A DNA stretch of 64,000 bases from Oidiodendron maius Zn (lineage: Eukaryota > Ascomycota > Leotiomycetes > Myxotrichaceae). A program made the translations under genes and the position numbers. Every line of letters starts with the position of its first letter. Within the stretch, counting starts at the first letter, position 1. Positions 43,238 to 53,710 of this stretch are shown one piece after another. The stretch covers positions 1,524,969-1,588,968 of the forward strand of contig KN832879.1 in NCBI GenBank assembly GCA_000827325.1, read 5' to 3'. Under the pieces are notes generated by a model that was not told the origin of the DNA, did no database searches, and worked only from the letters and a program-made list of their open reading frames with translations.

Positions 43238-44761
43238 TTATCCGACGAAAGGAAGATTCACTGCCCAAGTCGAGACATAACCACTTGCAGGTAAGAAAAA
43301 AAGAGTCCTAAAGATTTCTACTAGAAGGAATAGACGCGCCACAACATATAAAAGAATGAGTATACCAAAAGCCCACAAAATCAAGCGATCTTGGACCCCG
43401 GATAGCTCTTCTTTGAATTGTAGAATCAAAAGTAAAATCCCAACGCAGGTACAGTATAAAGATGTTACCCTCCAAATTGTCTGTTCGATGTGTGTTGGGA
43501 ATTCCAAGTTCCAGGCCCCGATATGTGGCGCACCAAATACCAGGCATCCTAAGTATAACCCGCCTACCGCCAAGTTACTTAACCGATCGTTTTCGACATA
43601 AGGTGCAGAATTAGTAATATTTAGACCTTCTCTTTCCCTGTCCTGTTTTAATTCGTGAAGTAAATCCAACACCTTGGGAGGAATAGGGCCATCATATTGT
43701 ATGAGTGTTATTGGTACACCCACATCCTTCGGCCTCAACCACTGCATAGCGTAGATACGTATTGCGCAGGAGGAGAATGCTATTACTGCTATTTCAAGCT
43801 GAGCTATTGCAAGGCCTTTAGTGCCTCTGACGCACACTTGAATGATCGTCCAGCCGATCTGTCCTATAGTTATTGCCTTGGCAAAGCCATCGCCTTTGGA
43901 TTTATCGTTGATCTCCTTTTTGCTGATACGAGGTAGCTTCTCAAGATACCCTTCGGACCGTAATTTAAAAATTTGGCAACCGTTCAAATGGTATGGGTTT
44001 GGGCCACTTGGGGGGCTAGGCTGCTTGCCGTCTTTGATAGCTGTATTGACTTTTGGAGATTCCTTATCCAGGCCGGACTCCAACACGGATGACTCTCCCT
44101 CATTACTAGTTGTCTGACGTCTAATTTGTATCGTAGGACTTTCTTCAATCATGCCGCCTCTATTGACATTGGCCGAAATAGTGTCAATTTTAGCTCTTGC
44201 GGAATTCACAGTAGGGTTGGGGAGAACAGGTTCGCCTTTCCTTTCAATATCTGAATGAAGTTCCTCGGTTGCTGGTGCTAGACTAATCCCGGACCTTATT
44301 ACAAAGCCTCCCATATCAGCAAACATGCAATGGGTCAAGGACCATTCAACCGCATCACCTTTAGCAAATATCTACATACTCTTTTGTTGCTCTTTGGCCT
44401 CTAAAACCCCGTCAACTGCCAAGGAAAATACAACCTCAGGCGCGATCACGGTTATGATCATCCACTTTGACTTTGACAGGACACCTTTCAGCATCCACCA
44501 AATATCCCCTCGCCAGCCCGGGTCACGGCCATCTCGCTGTTCCGGTACATTAAGATGTTGAACAGACCAAGTGCATGCAAATATAGTAAACAGGCTGCTC
44601 CAAAGTATGTCGAGTGTTCCGCGTACATTAGGGGATCCGACATAGTGAGCAGGCTCCTCCGACGTAGGCGTAGAGCAAACCGGGTTAAAGACCGCATACG
44701 CTTGAGCCACACCCGCAATGACGAATATTAGGGCACGGTCTTGGAATTTCACAGCAGGCAT
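43238..44761 (-). pseudogene. Fungal integral membrane protein of unknown function, interrupted by one in-frame stop
   Basis: One frame from 44761 (MPAVKFQDRALIFVIAGVAQ) to 43238 is interrupted only by TAG at 44372-44374. The reading on both sides is continuous with the family: RGTLDILWSSLFTIFACTWS, VQHLNVPEQRDGRDPGWRGD, WMLKGVLSKSKWMIITVIAP before the stop; EWSLTHCMFADMGGFVIRSG, HLNGCQIFKLRSEGYLEKLP, SKGDGFAKAITIGQIGWTII after it. The protein would be about 507 residues with a short soluble middle and 7-8 membrane helices. Members are common in ascomycetes without known role. No intron can remove the stop (the spacer is too short). The strain allele is therefore probably null, or the stop is read through. 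Confidence 0.7.
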
Positions 44762-45129
44762 AGTCGTTGATATTTCGTGCCGGAAGAGAAATGGGAGGGA
44801 CTGTCCAGACGATTTTGACTGCTCAAAGATCGAGGAGTTTTAAAAGAGCTAGGCCTCAGAGAGCACCCGCAAAAATTAGTACATATAAGTGACCGATCCT
44901 AATGATATTTGAAGGGGATGGAGGATGGAGGACGAAATTGTGGAAAATTCTGATGAAGAGGACAAGGCTGGAGCTGAGCTCTATAAATAGTATTTTCGCC
45001 TTAGGCGTTCCTCGAGTGCCACATCGTCGCAAGTCTGCAGTGTACCGCTTTACTCTACGTCCTCTATACAGTCTTGTTATTTGACGTATAACTTGTTCAC
45101 TGTAACCTGGGTCTGATGACTAGCGTTTA
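44762..45129. other. Promoter region of the membrane-protein gene; nothing else seen
   Basis: Short spacer with no gene-like reading. Confidence 0.4.
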
Positions 45130-45530
45130 GCGCTCATTAATGCTTGGCTCAAAGCTTCATGGGCATGTCGCCGCTAATGTCAGAAGGAAGGGTTTGTACC
45201 ACTCAATCTAGTGAATCCACCCGTTCGACAGAAATTGGTACAGCCATTCCGGAGTGCAGTACAAGTCTCTCAAAGATAGTGGGTTGAACGACAATTCACT
45301 GATCAATCTGCAACTCATTGATACTTTCTCTGACCTCGGCCATAATACCACCAAACTCGTAACCGATAACAACCTTGGTTGCTCACCTCTGTAAGGATGT
45401 TAGGTAGTAAGAATAAGATACGCTCTATTGGGGTACTCGTGGAGATCTAGTGTTTCCTTTAGTATTTAAAATACGGGTTAGGTGAAGACTCACAAGCGCC
45501 ACATATACCTACGAAAGCTGGCTTGGTTTA
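45130..45530 (-). pseudogene. Zinc-dependent medium-chain dehydrogenase (2,3-butanediol dehydrogenase-like), decayed
   Basis: The minus strand from about 45526 reads KPAFVGICGAC before an intron-like break, then DLHEYPNRAYLI, then VVIGYEFGGIMAEVRESINE and IVVQPTIF. This is the N-terminal order of fungal butanediol/sorbitol-type zinc dehydrogenases (KPAWVGICGTDLHEY, LGHEFSGxVxEVG, VVVQPTIFD). The catalytic-zinc GHE motif reads GYE, so a ligand His is lost, and the structural-zinc cysteines are gone. The reading breaks up after SLD and the Rossmann half is absent. Single-base damage and truncation both contribute. An intact homologue would be about 350-390 residues. Confidence 0.6.
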
Positions 45531-45768
45531 ATTTTTGTTGCAACGTTGCTAAGTGGCGTCATAGGCCTCGACTTTTTGAAAGTTTTTAAAGAATGAGCCA
45601 ATTATTGGAACGGGTAGAAATAGTGTTAGTATATTATTTTCCAAAATTGTTTCCTCTTTTCATAGTATAATTCATAAATTCCGTGCTCGTAGCTAAAGAG
45701 ATATTACACCTCTTCTCCATTTTAAACTTTACATTCTAAATCTCTCTACAAACAAATTCTTTATCTGC

Positions 45769-46167
45769 TTAACGTATCTGTTCCTTTTGTAAGGAACCCC
45801 CAAACCCAACATGACCCAATACCTTACTGAACGCCTTCCTCTTCTTCCTCCTCGTTGAACCACGATGGTTCTTTGTCTGTAGTGCAACGACTTCGCCGTA
45901 GTATGGGTATCCAATTCGCAGTGGTGTCTGAGTATCACCTGTAGGGATAGGAAAGGAGGTGGGTAGGCGGGAGGCTGATGTGGGGTTGTTAGAGAGGGAT
46001 AAAGGAGATATTTGTAAAGGGTCTGCTTTTGTGTTTGATGGGGATGTAGATGTGGTCTTTGGTGAATAGTGGGCACTTGGTGGGTCTGAGGACGAGACCA
46101 AAAGAATCGAGGTTGTTTGGGAGGGTTTGCGGCTGCGAATGGGGAGATGTGAGTTGGTTACTCCCAT
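45769..46167 (-). CDS. Hypothetical small protein with a possible N-myristoylation start
   Basis: An open frame of 132 residues beginning MGVTNSHLPIRSRKPSQTT. The middle is Ser/Thr/Pro-rich (SSDPPSAHYSPKTTSTSPS) and the C-terminus is basic (HRGSTRRKKRKAFSKVLG). The start fits the N-myristoylation pattern (Gly2, Ser6). A CG/CT-biased triplet composition makes it gene-like, but there is no recognised domain, and the overlapping frame 45729-46076 is similar in length. An upstream hydrophobic reading (46158-46445) might be an additional exon. Treat as tentative. Confidence 0.35.
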   Translation of the reverse strand: MGVTNSHLPIRSRKPSQTTSILLVSSSDPPSAHYSPKTTSTSPSNTKADPLQISPLSLSNNPTSASRLPTSFPIPTGDTQTPLRIGYPYYGEVVALQTKNHRGSTRRKKRKAFSKVLGHVGFGGSLQKEQIR

Positions 46168-47373
46168 TTTGAGCCGTTATTGTTGCTTTTGATTATGTGT
46201 TTTACGATAGAAATGGACGGCCCTATTCCTCTTCGTACGTCGTTATTGACTTTTGTATGTGTTTGATGGCCATATATAATAAACCCAGGCAGACAAAAAC
46301 GTAGAAGACTGATTATAATGATGATGATGACGATGGCACTGCCTGTAGTGAAAGACACGGAGAAGAACAAGATGGAAGGGATATTGCAGGAAGTAAATAC
46401 AAAGGAGAGAGCATAACATACGTATGCTAAGTATATGCAAACCAACTATGTCTACCGCATGCCGTTTCAGACGATGCGTCGGGAACCTATAAAGGGATTC
46501 TGTTGTGGCTGACCGCTGGTGCCGATAGTCGCAGCCTGCTGAAGCTGAGCTGGGCACCGTCGATCCCAGTTAATTCCCTCACCTTGCCAGACATCTCCAG
46601 GGATTCTAACTCGGCCTCTGAGGGGCTGCATTATAGCACAGACCCAGCAGCACAACCGAATGACTACGGTGGCCCAAGGCAGACGCCATTATTTGTTCGC
46701 CTTACGGTGACCGCAGCAAGTTCCTATCCCAATCTGGCTAATGTTCCGCGACTATATTCAACTGTGCAGTAACCGAGAACGGCAAACTTGCCGCATTGAA
46801 CTCCACCGTAATCATGCCAGTTTTCCAACCCATGAGAACCCAAGAGTCCCTTGGCGGAATTAAAGTCACCTACCAGGAGCTTTGACTTAAATGGTATGTA
46901 CTGTACAACCAGTCTTACTATTAGTCAGTCACAAATCAATCAATATAGCTGCCTATTTAACATCCTCAATCCAGATGCAATAGGTCTTTGTGACCAGGAT
47001 ATCATTTCAACAACCTTTACCATAATAGCGCAAAGTGATTCGGCTATGGATCTACGAGCAAAAGACTACGTTCTACGGTGGATTCTACACGACAGACGAG
47101 GTCAAGGAAATTTTCGCGAAAATAATACTGCCAGCAATGTGTATTGACAAACTCAACAGGGGAGGTTTGGATAGACTCTTCGAGAATACTGTATCGAGGC
47201 TGCATCTACGAGATACATCACTGAGATCTTATCGTAGTCTCGGTGGTTGTATTGAAACGAGGTTAGAGCGAGTGAACGTATTCATAAAGCCTCGGTTTTC
47301 AACGGGGTTTCTAATAGTTGGAGATCAGCTTTATGCCCAACGGCTTATGTATATCACTCAGATATTTGCATCT
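46168..47373. other. Intergenic with unassigned open frames
   Basis: A minus-strand reading with a membrane-like segment (SAIVIIIIIISLLRFCLPG) lies near 46300. A plus-strand frame at 46503-46772 (SLLKLSWAPSIPVNSLTLPD) and another at 47035-47400 (TTFYGGFYTTDEVKEIFAKI) look faintly protein-like. None matches a family I know. The last overlaps the 3' end of the next gene in antisense. Confidence 0.35.
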
Positions 47374-49309
47374 TCACCACTCCTCACAGCTGTCCCATTC
47401 GACCTCCTGAATGAGAGTTCGCTCCTCCTCTGTTTCTATCCTAGACCACACTGTGACTTCTCCTCTAGTCCTCAATACCCGAGCGAGAGACGTTGCTAAT
47501 CGAATTCCCATGACCTCACCAATCTTGTCTAATTGCAATATGATCCAATCGCGTGCTACTGGCGAGGCGTAATTCTGTGCAGCGCATGTGTATAGAGGCC
47601 AGAGAAGAAGCGTCCCAATCATGACAGGAGCATTCTTTTGACCATTTCGGTAGCCAAGGAATGGAGGGACACTCCCACATATATCGGCCGTCAACTTGTT
47701 TAACAGCTGTTCCGAGGAGCGGCGTTGCACTTCATGAGATGTGGCATTGCCACTAGAATATATGGCGTCTATGATGACTTCATTTGTGATAATACGCAAG
47801 GATCGGTAATGATTCCAAACAGATACCACCCTAGTCTCGGAGTAGACATGGTAGCAGCCGAAGAATACATCTTCCGGGTTCTCGAAGTCATATATTTTTG
47901 AGTACGAGAAATATTCTGGGACTTTAGAGAGCCAAGCCTCAAGATCTTCGTCGAGAGTGGCTGCCAGGCGAATAGCCTCATCGTTATCTATGCTGCCCTG
48001 TTTAATCGAAGATCGCAGGTCACAAAGCCGTATCGATATGTCTTCCAGTGAGTTTTCCCATAACTTCGGTCCGCTTACCAGGCCTTTAACTTTGCATGAC
48101 CAATCTACAACTATTTGAGGAGTAGGAGCTTTTCTTTGCAGGCAGTCCGTGATCTTCATTGTTATCAGCTCCATGGTATTAGCGGCGAGATCATTGGAAT
48201 TACTCACGATTTGCTGGCGGAGATGCAGAAATAGCCCAAGCAAGGCAATGTCACTCAGCGAATCCTGGCCTCTGAGCGATAGTAATGCGGTGGCACCTCT
48301 GACATGTCGGCTCCAGGAACGCATCGATTGCGGGGTACAGCAAGTGATATTCTTAGATGTTAGCCAGCGCCTAGAGAGGACATTCGCCAACATACTTCAT
48401 ATAATGCCAATAATAATACCACCAGTATAGTTTGGTCCTTTTGTATCTGGCTGCTGTCTTCCAATAGGTCTTGTGTGTACTGAAGCGTTGAGGAGTAGAT
48501 TTCTTGTGCTGCACGCATAATATCGGGGTCCTTCCGTATGTTTGAGATTCCTGCGGCACCGATAGATATGATTACGCTTGAGAGAGCCTTCATTTGGCTG
48601 ACTTGGCTGCAGATGGTGGGGAGACATGCCAAATGGTTGTAGGGGGTAGCAAGCTCTGTGAAGACGTAGTTTTGGAAAAAGAAATATGTTGCTTGTTCCT
48701 CGAGAGGTGGAGATAAAGCAATGGGTATAATGCTGATATGCACATCCTTAGGTTGAAATGGTATGGGGTCACTTGCGGGTGATAGTTCGAGCGTTGGCCA
48801 AAAGCAGTCGACATTGGGCGAGTAGTCAACATTGAGGGGAGAGAGTGCTTCGTTGAGTTCATCATATTCGAGAGTGGATGTACATGATCTTCTTCGTGAA
48901 TCGAAACGCCGGGATATTCGAACTTCTGGTCCTCTTTGGTCGTGTGTCAGGTCGGGCGTGGCAGAAACTTTTGATTTTTCCGCAACTTCATCGGTACTGT
49001 GTCTCTTTTTCCCGCTCGATCCACGGACCTTCTCTATGACGCACTGGCTCTGGTCGCGAAAGCTGAGCGACAGCTGGTCTCTATAACCAGGGCATTTGCT
49101 ACCAGTCCTTCTGCACAATGAGCAGGCTGGAACCGCCGCGTCGCACTTCTCCCGTTAGACGTTGATTGCCAAAGTATCGCAGGGGTTGAAAGAATTCTAC
49201 AGCTTTGCACAGGCTCGGCGCAACGTTCCCCGCCCATTCATGAGCTCACCTTTTTTTTCTTGGCTCGACATGTTGCACAGCCCCTACTGGGCTTTCCACA
49301 AAATACCAT
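47374..49309 (-). CDS. Zn(II)2Cys6 transcription factor
   Basis: Three exons: 49250-49309, 48396-49148 and 47374-48351 (introns of 100 and 43 nt), exactly 597 codons. The first splice makes the full zinc cluster: GCATCRAKKKKCDAAVPACS then LCRRTGSKCPGYRDQLSLSF, C-x2-C-x6-C-x6-C-x2-C-x5-C. The start MVFCGKPSRGC is the common opening of this subclass. A hydrophilic linker (residues about 45-125) and the fungal-specific regulatory domain follow (EEQATYFFFQNYVFTELATP, MRSWSRHVRGATALLSLRGQ, ending VEWDSCEEW). It is a nuclear regulator; its targets are unknown, and the nearest candidates are the SDR and DUF3445 genes to its right. Confidence 0.9.
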
Positions 49310-49909
49310 TGACGAGAGAGCGGGGCAATTGTCTGGGCTAGGCCCTTAATTGACATGCAGTTGGGATCCGCCTTCCAGTGTCTCGGCCCCAGCGTTCACT
49401 TTGTCTCTTGTATGACCGAGCAAGATGAATTGAATGAGGAAGCTGACTGCACGACTTGAGTGAACTAGGATAGTGCCACGGAATCATTTAAAGAGAGACA
49501 AGTTGTCAAGTGACGGAAGGGTTAGATTCTCCTCCAAGGTTGATTGAGAGGGTGAGCAAGAGGGTAAAATGCGACTGAGCATTGTCCGAGGCAGAAAGAA
49601 AGCCACGGCACGGGGTACGTCAGCGCGCGGAAGGCTAATCCAAATCCAAGAGCAATGGGCTGACTACAGCTAACTAATCAGATGCCGGATGTACCAAAAG
49701 GGTATCCTTTGCGCGTTACTTGGCCTGCAAAGCCACGGAACTTTACGCGACAACGATTATTATCTTTATTGTTTGTTTGTTTTGCTCTGGCCCTTGCTGC
49801 TTCCACCTGAACTTTTCAAACTGGCAATCAATTTAACTCATAAAATTTAGAAACTTCGATTACGAATCAAATTACATAGAACTTAAGACCAGCGCGCATG
49901 ATTCGAAAG
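49310..49909. other. Promoter region of the Zn2Cys6 gene
   Basis: A lone TTTGCGCGTTAC-type core, related to the minisatellite at 30713, lies at about 49709-49721. No gene seen. Confidence 0.45.
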
Positions 49910-51091
49910 TTAGGGTGGGATTAGGTTGAGCTTGGTCATCTCCGCTGCTGTCCATTCCCAGAGATCCTTAGCCAGCACAGCATCGTTCGCTTGCTTGCTT
50001 GCTTTCCCTAGTTTGGCTACTGGCCGCAGGTACTCACCGCTAAGCTTTTGAGTGAATTCGTTACTAGCCACGGCATACAAGGTAGTGTAGGCGGCTGTGT
50101 CCACACTCGAGTATGCACCGAGGAACCTCAGAATCGGGAAAATGGTCTGGAAAAATGAGGAGCCTGTGGCCTGCGTGGCGAGCTTGCTAGAACGATAAGT
50201 TAGCACTGCTGGGCGGGGCGACGGATAAAACTGGGCATTACGTGTCCACCGTTCCAGGATGCAGGCTAGCAGTCCAGAGACTTCCTGTTTCTGTTCCCCC
50301 ATATCTTCGATTCAGCTCTTTGGAATGCAGAATATTTGCCAGTTTAGACGATCCGTATCGCGACCATGGGCCGCCTTTCCCGGTGTTGTTTTGGTTGATA
50401 TCATTGAAGTCGATGCCCGATGGTGGCCCAAAGATCAAATGGCCGTCTGAGCTTACATTTATAATGCGCACATTAGAAGTTGGGCTTTGGTGAGCAGTTT
50501 TGATGAGAAGAGGAAGTAGATGATATGTGAGGAGCCAATGGGACATGTAATTAGTCTAACAGGCATAGGAATATAGATTAGCATTCCAGGTCATGATATT
50601 CTGATGCTGAGCATGGAAGACCCTCACCTGGAACTGGGCTTCATAGTGATCAGAGGATTCCTCATATGGCGTTGCCATTATTCCAGCATTATTTACCAAA
50701 CCGTGTAGAAATGTCTCCTTCCTGTATGGGGTTTGGGATCAAATTCGACCTGTGCTGCAGGATGATGGGACCTACCCTTTTATTTCATCTGCAGCTTTTA
50801 CTATGCTCCTCAGATCCATCATATCCATTTTCACAAATGCAACATTTGCACACGCGTCCACAGATCTGATAGATTCTATTGCTGTAGCCCCCTTATCATT
50901 CGACCTTGCTCCAATATACACCTTCGCATTTCGTTTCGCCAGGCCAAGGACAGTTTGGTAGCCACTTTCCACAGATATTAGCAGGCTTGCCTCCAACGAT
51001 TTTTCAGATGGACTTACATGCCAGAATTCCCTCCCGTAACCAGATACACCTTCCCTGTTAAGTCCGGCAGACTATCTGGTGTCCAAATCAT
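49910..51091 (-). CDS. Short-chain dehydrogenase/reductase (SDR)
   Basis: Five exons: 51018-51091, 50776-50964, 50628-50721, 50242-50555 and 49910-50186 (introns of 52-72 nt), exactly 316 codons. The first splice completes the nucleotide-binding TGGNSGIG (reading GKVYLVTGGNSGIGYQTVLG). The second gives FLHGLVNNAGIM (the NAG motif). The active site is Ser in RIINVSSDGH and YGSSK (Tyr-x3-Lys), followed by LHPGTVDT. It is a cytosolic NAD(P)(H)-dependent oxidoreductase of the WWOX/retinol-dehydrogenase-like classical group. The substrate is unknown. It lies in the same orientation as the DUF3445 gene 387 bp upstream and may act with it. Confidence 0.92.
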
Positions 51092-51477
51092 GATCAGCCT
51101 AGAAAATATTAAATTTTAACTTAATATTTGCTCATGTACTGAAAAAGAATGCAATAGATTAAGAACTTATGGTGGGATTCTACACTAACTACTTATTGAT
51201 CACGGCTGACCAATGATTGTAAGTCTTTGAAGCTAGGCATTGTACTTAACGCGGTAGGAAATTCTGCAAGCCGTATATGGTTCACATTGCGCGAATAGTT
51301 GCGCACCGGACGCCTCTACTGACTGGGAGTCAGGGATACATGTAGCAGAGCATGGAGGCCTGTTAGTCTCTAAAACAGGTAATTGTTTTTTTACATGTAC
51401 TATTCTTCTGTTGCAGCCATATGTGTGAATATATTGATTGCTGTAAGTCTCCCTATTAAATCTATTGAATAATATCA
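51092..51477. other. Spacer between SDR and DUF3445 genes
   Basis: Promoter of the SDR gene. No other feature recognised. Confidence 0.5.
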
Positions 51478-53048
51478 CTACTCCTGTTCTCGCGCCCATT
51501 TATTCTTCCATCCAGGGAAGAATGGAGAGTCTTCCAGGGTTGATACTTCCCAGTTTTTAGGTACTAATCCGGTCTTGACTTGCTCTTCATGCCACTGCCT
51601 CAGTGCTGGAATTGCTATGTGCTCAACCATATATGTGCCTTTATTCAATTCCACTGGTCCTTCTTCTAAAAATTTCAAGCACAATTTGGGGATGAAAGGC
51701 TCATCTCTGAAAGTAGGCAACGGCGTGAATAAGACTCTAAAGTCAAAGACTATTGCGCCCGACAATGGCAGGCGACGCACAGTTTGAACATCAAGACGGA
51801 AGTGGATATCCTCCACCTTCAGCTTAGGAGACTTTCAAAGCGTTATTTTGATGCTTTCAGTAAGGTTGGTCAATTCTGGATTAAACAAAACACAAACTTA
51901 CCTGTTCACCAAAAGTGCTGTCAGACAGTCTTGGATGATCTGGAGGGGTAAAAAGCACTTGGCCAGGAGTCAAGGTCCAACTGCCGCGTTGTATGGCACG
52001 TTCAGTTGGGAGATTAGCGAAGAAGCTGCGATTAGACTCCGAGTTCAGTAAATGACAGAAGACGCATATAGAGAGGATTCCAACCGATTCATTGATAAGA
52101 GCATTTTCTCTTTATACAATGGGACATGCTCATGAATTTCGTTCAGCGGTCTGTTGATCTTTGTTGCGACCGTCCAGCCAAAAGAAGTCATAACAGTACC
52201 ACCACGTAGGTAATACTGGCCATTTTCTTCATTCCGGATCATAATAGTGAAGTCTTCTGGAACATTATTTAACAGCACAATAAGTGGTGCAGTTGCCTTC
52301 AAGTCGGTTTGCGTATTCAGAATTTTGTTGCAAAGTATCTCTCGAGTCTCCGAAATCTCTAAGGTAAAGCAATGAGGATACCGAGCACATATAAACTGCA
52401 CAACCATCTCCATTAGCTCTTTGGCAGCGTACTCATATCCCTGAACCACATCAAGAACGGCCGGTCCATATTTCACATAAAGGGCTTGCCGCTTCCTAAC
52501 ATTGCGCACATAGTTTCGATCTAACTCAACCCAGTAGTCTGGCTCAAACTTCTTCAAACCTGTTTAATCGTAGTCAGCGAGGACATAAGGCCCATTAAAG
52601 GTGTGTATTGCAAATGGTACGAACTCATTGTTTGGTGATGGGGCCACCGAAATGGCCTGTATGGTCGAGGTGTTGACTTATTAACATCGTACTGAAGATA
52701 CGCCTCGGGTAATCTGATTCCGGATAACCTCGCATAGTCTGGGAAATCTCCCAACTTTCTGATATCTGCTACAGAAAAACCTGTCGGCGTCGTCAAGGTC
52801 CCGAGTCCGCCGTACGAGGACGGATGCATTTCTCGAGCCGGTATAATGCCGCCACTACCATCCGCATATTCAGCTCTTGATGGTGGGAAATGTGTGACAT
52901 GGATCAGGCCAGTTGGGTCTGCTGCAGGTTTTGGTTTTGAACCGTGTAGAATGAAAGGGACAACCGGACGCCCGTATTTGAACCAAATAGCAGAGGCGAG
53001 TAATCCGAAGAATGAGCCAAACACGACCAATATGGTTTGTGATTCCAT
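51478..53048 (-). CDS. DUF3445 family protein (haem-dependent oxidative N-demethylase-like), membrane-anchored
   Basis: Four exons: 52625-53048, 52085-52559, 51902-52025 and 51478-51831, totalling exactly 459 codons (458 residues). A short N-terminal helix (ILVVFGSFFGLLASAIWFKY) anchors the protein. The catalytic domain follows: PYRPFRWPHHQTMSLKKFEP, DYWVELDRNYVRNVRKRQAL, YLRGGTVMTSFGWTVATKIN, SMNRFFANLPTERAIQRGSW and VQTVRRLPLSGAIVFDFRVL. This matches PF11927 (DUF3445), whose characterised bacterial relative is the alpha subunit of a haem-dependent oxidative N-demethylase. The splice at 52026-52084 restores the FFANLP...QRGSW block and has a TACTGAAC branch-like site. The start at 53048 is preferred to the Met 6 codons upstream. 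Paired with an SDR, it may oxidise an N-methyl or related substrate, which is inference. Confidence 0.85.
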
Positions 53049-53710
53049 TGCGGACTTCAACAGCAATAAAATTGGCGATGATAAGTAACAAGTTTGGTAA
53101 CTTCAGCTTTAATATAGAACATGCAGACACCGTTTAGTTTTCGATCGGTTGTAAGAGTTCAAGAAAGACTTAAGGTAGATATTATATGGCTCATGCCATT
53201 TCCTATGCTATCAACAGTACATCATGCAATTGGGACGCGCGACTTACTAATTGCGGATGGTACCAACGTCCTGATCTCCCACTTTGTAGCTAAGTCTAAC
53301 CTGGGAAAGCTCTGCGCTCAGATTTCGGAACTCGAAGATGAAAATATTATAGTGTAATATGAGCGCAATTATTCCCCGATTAGGGATTGCGGGGAAAACT
53401 CTACTATAACCATTTTGCGCTGTTGTGGAACTGTTAGCTGTACGATGATTAAACTTTGTCGTAGCTTTCAATTGATTAAACACTAATCAAGTATAATGTC
53501 TGTCACAGATTGCGAGGCGTTCAAATTAAAGAATAAAGGTAATGGAGACAAATGGAAACCGTGTAAGGCGAGGTAGATGCTGCCTATCAGTAAAACTATT
53601 TTAAACTTGTCTTCATGTCCATCTTTTGGCCGACATTTAGTCCTCCCAGTCAACACTCTTTCAACACCCCAATTTTTAAAGTCTCCCGTGCAGATCTTAG
53701 GTTTCGGTTC
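53049..53710. other. Intergenic; nothing recognised
   Basis: Upstream of the DUF3445 gene and downstream of the AAAP transporter stop at 53711. The stretch 53100-53560 is AT-rich. No gene seen. Confidence 0.5.

Noticed and set aside
46503-46772. Plus-strand frame SLLKLSWAPSIPVN... as a gene
   Set aside because: It looks faintly protein-like but no family, exon structure or partner could be seen, so it is noted only in the spacer entry.
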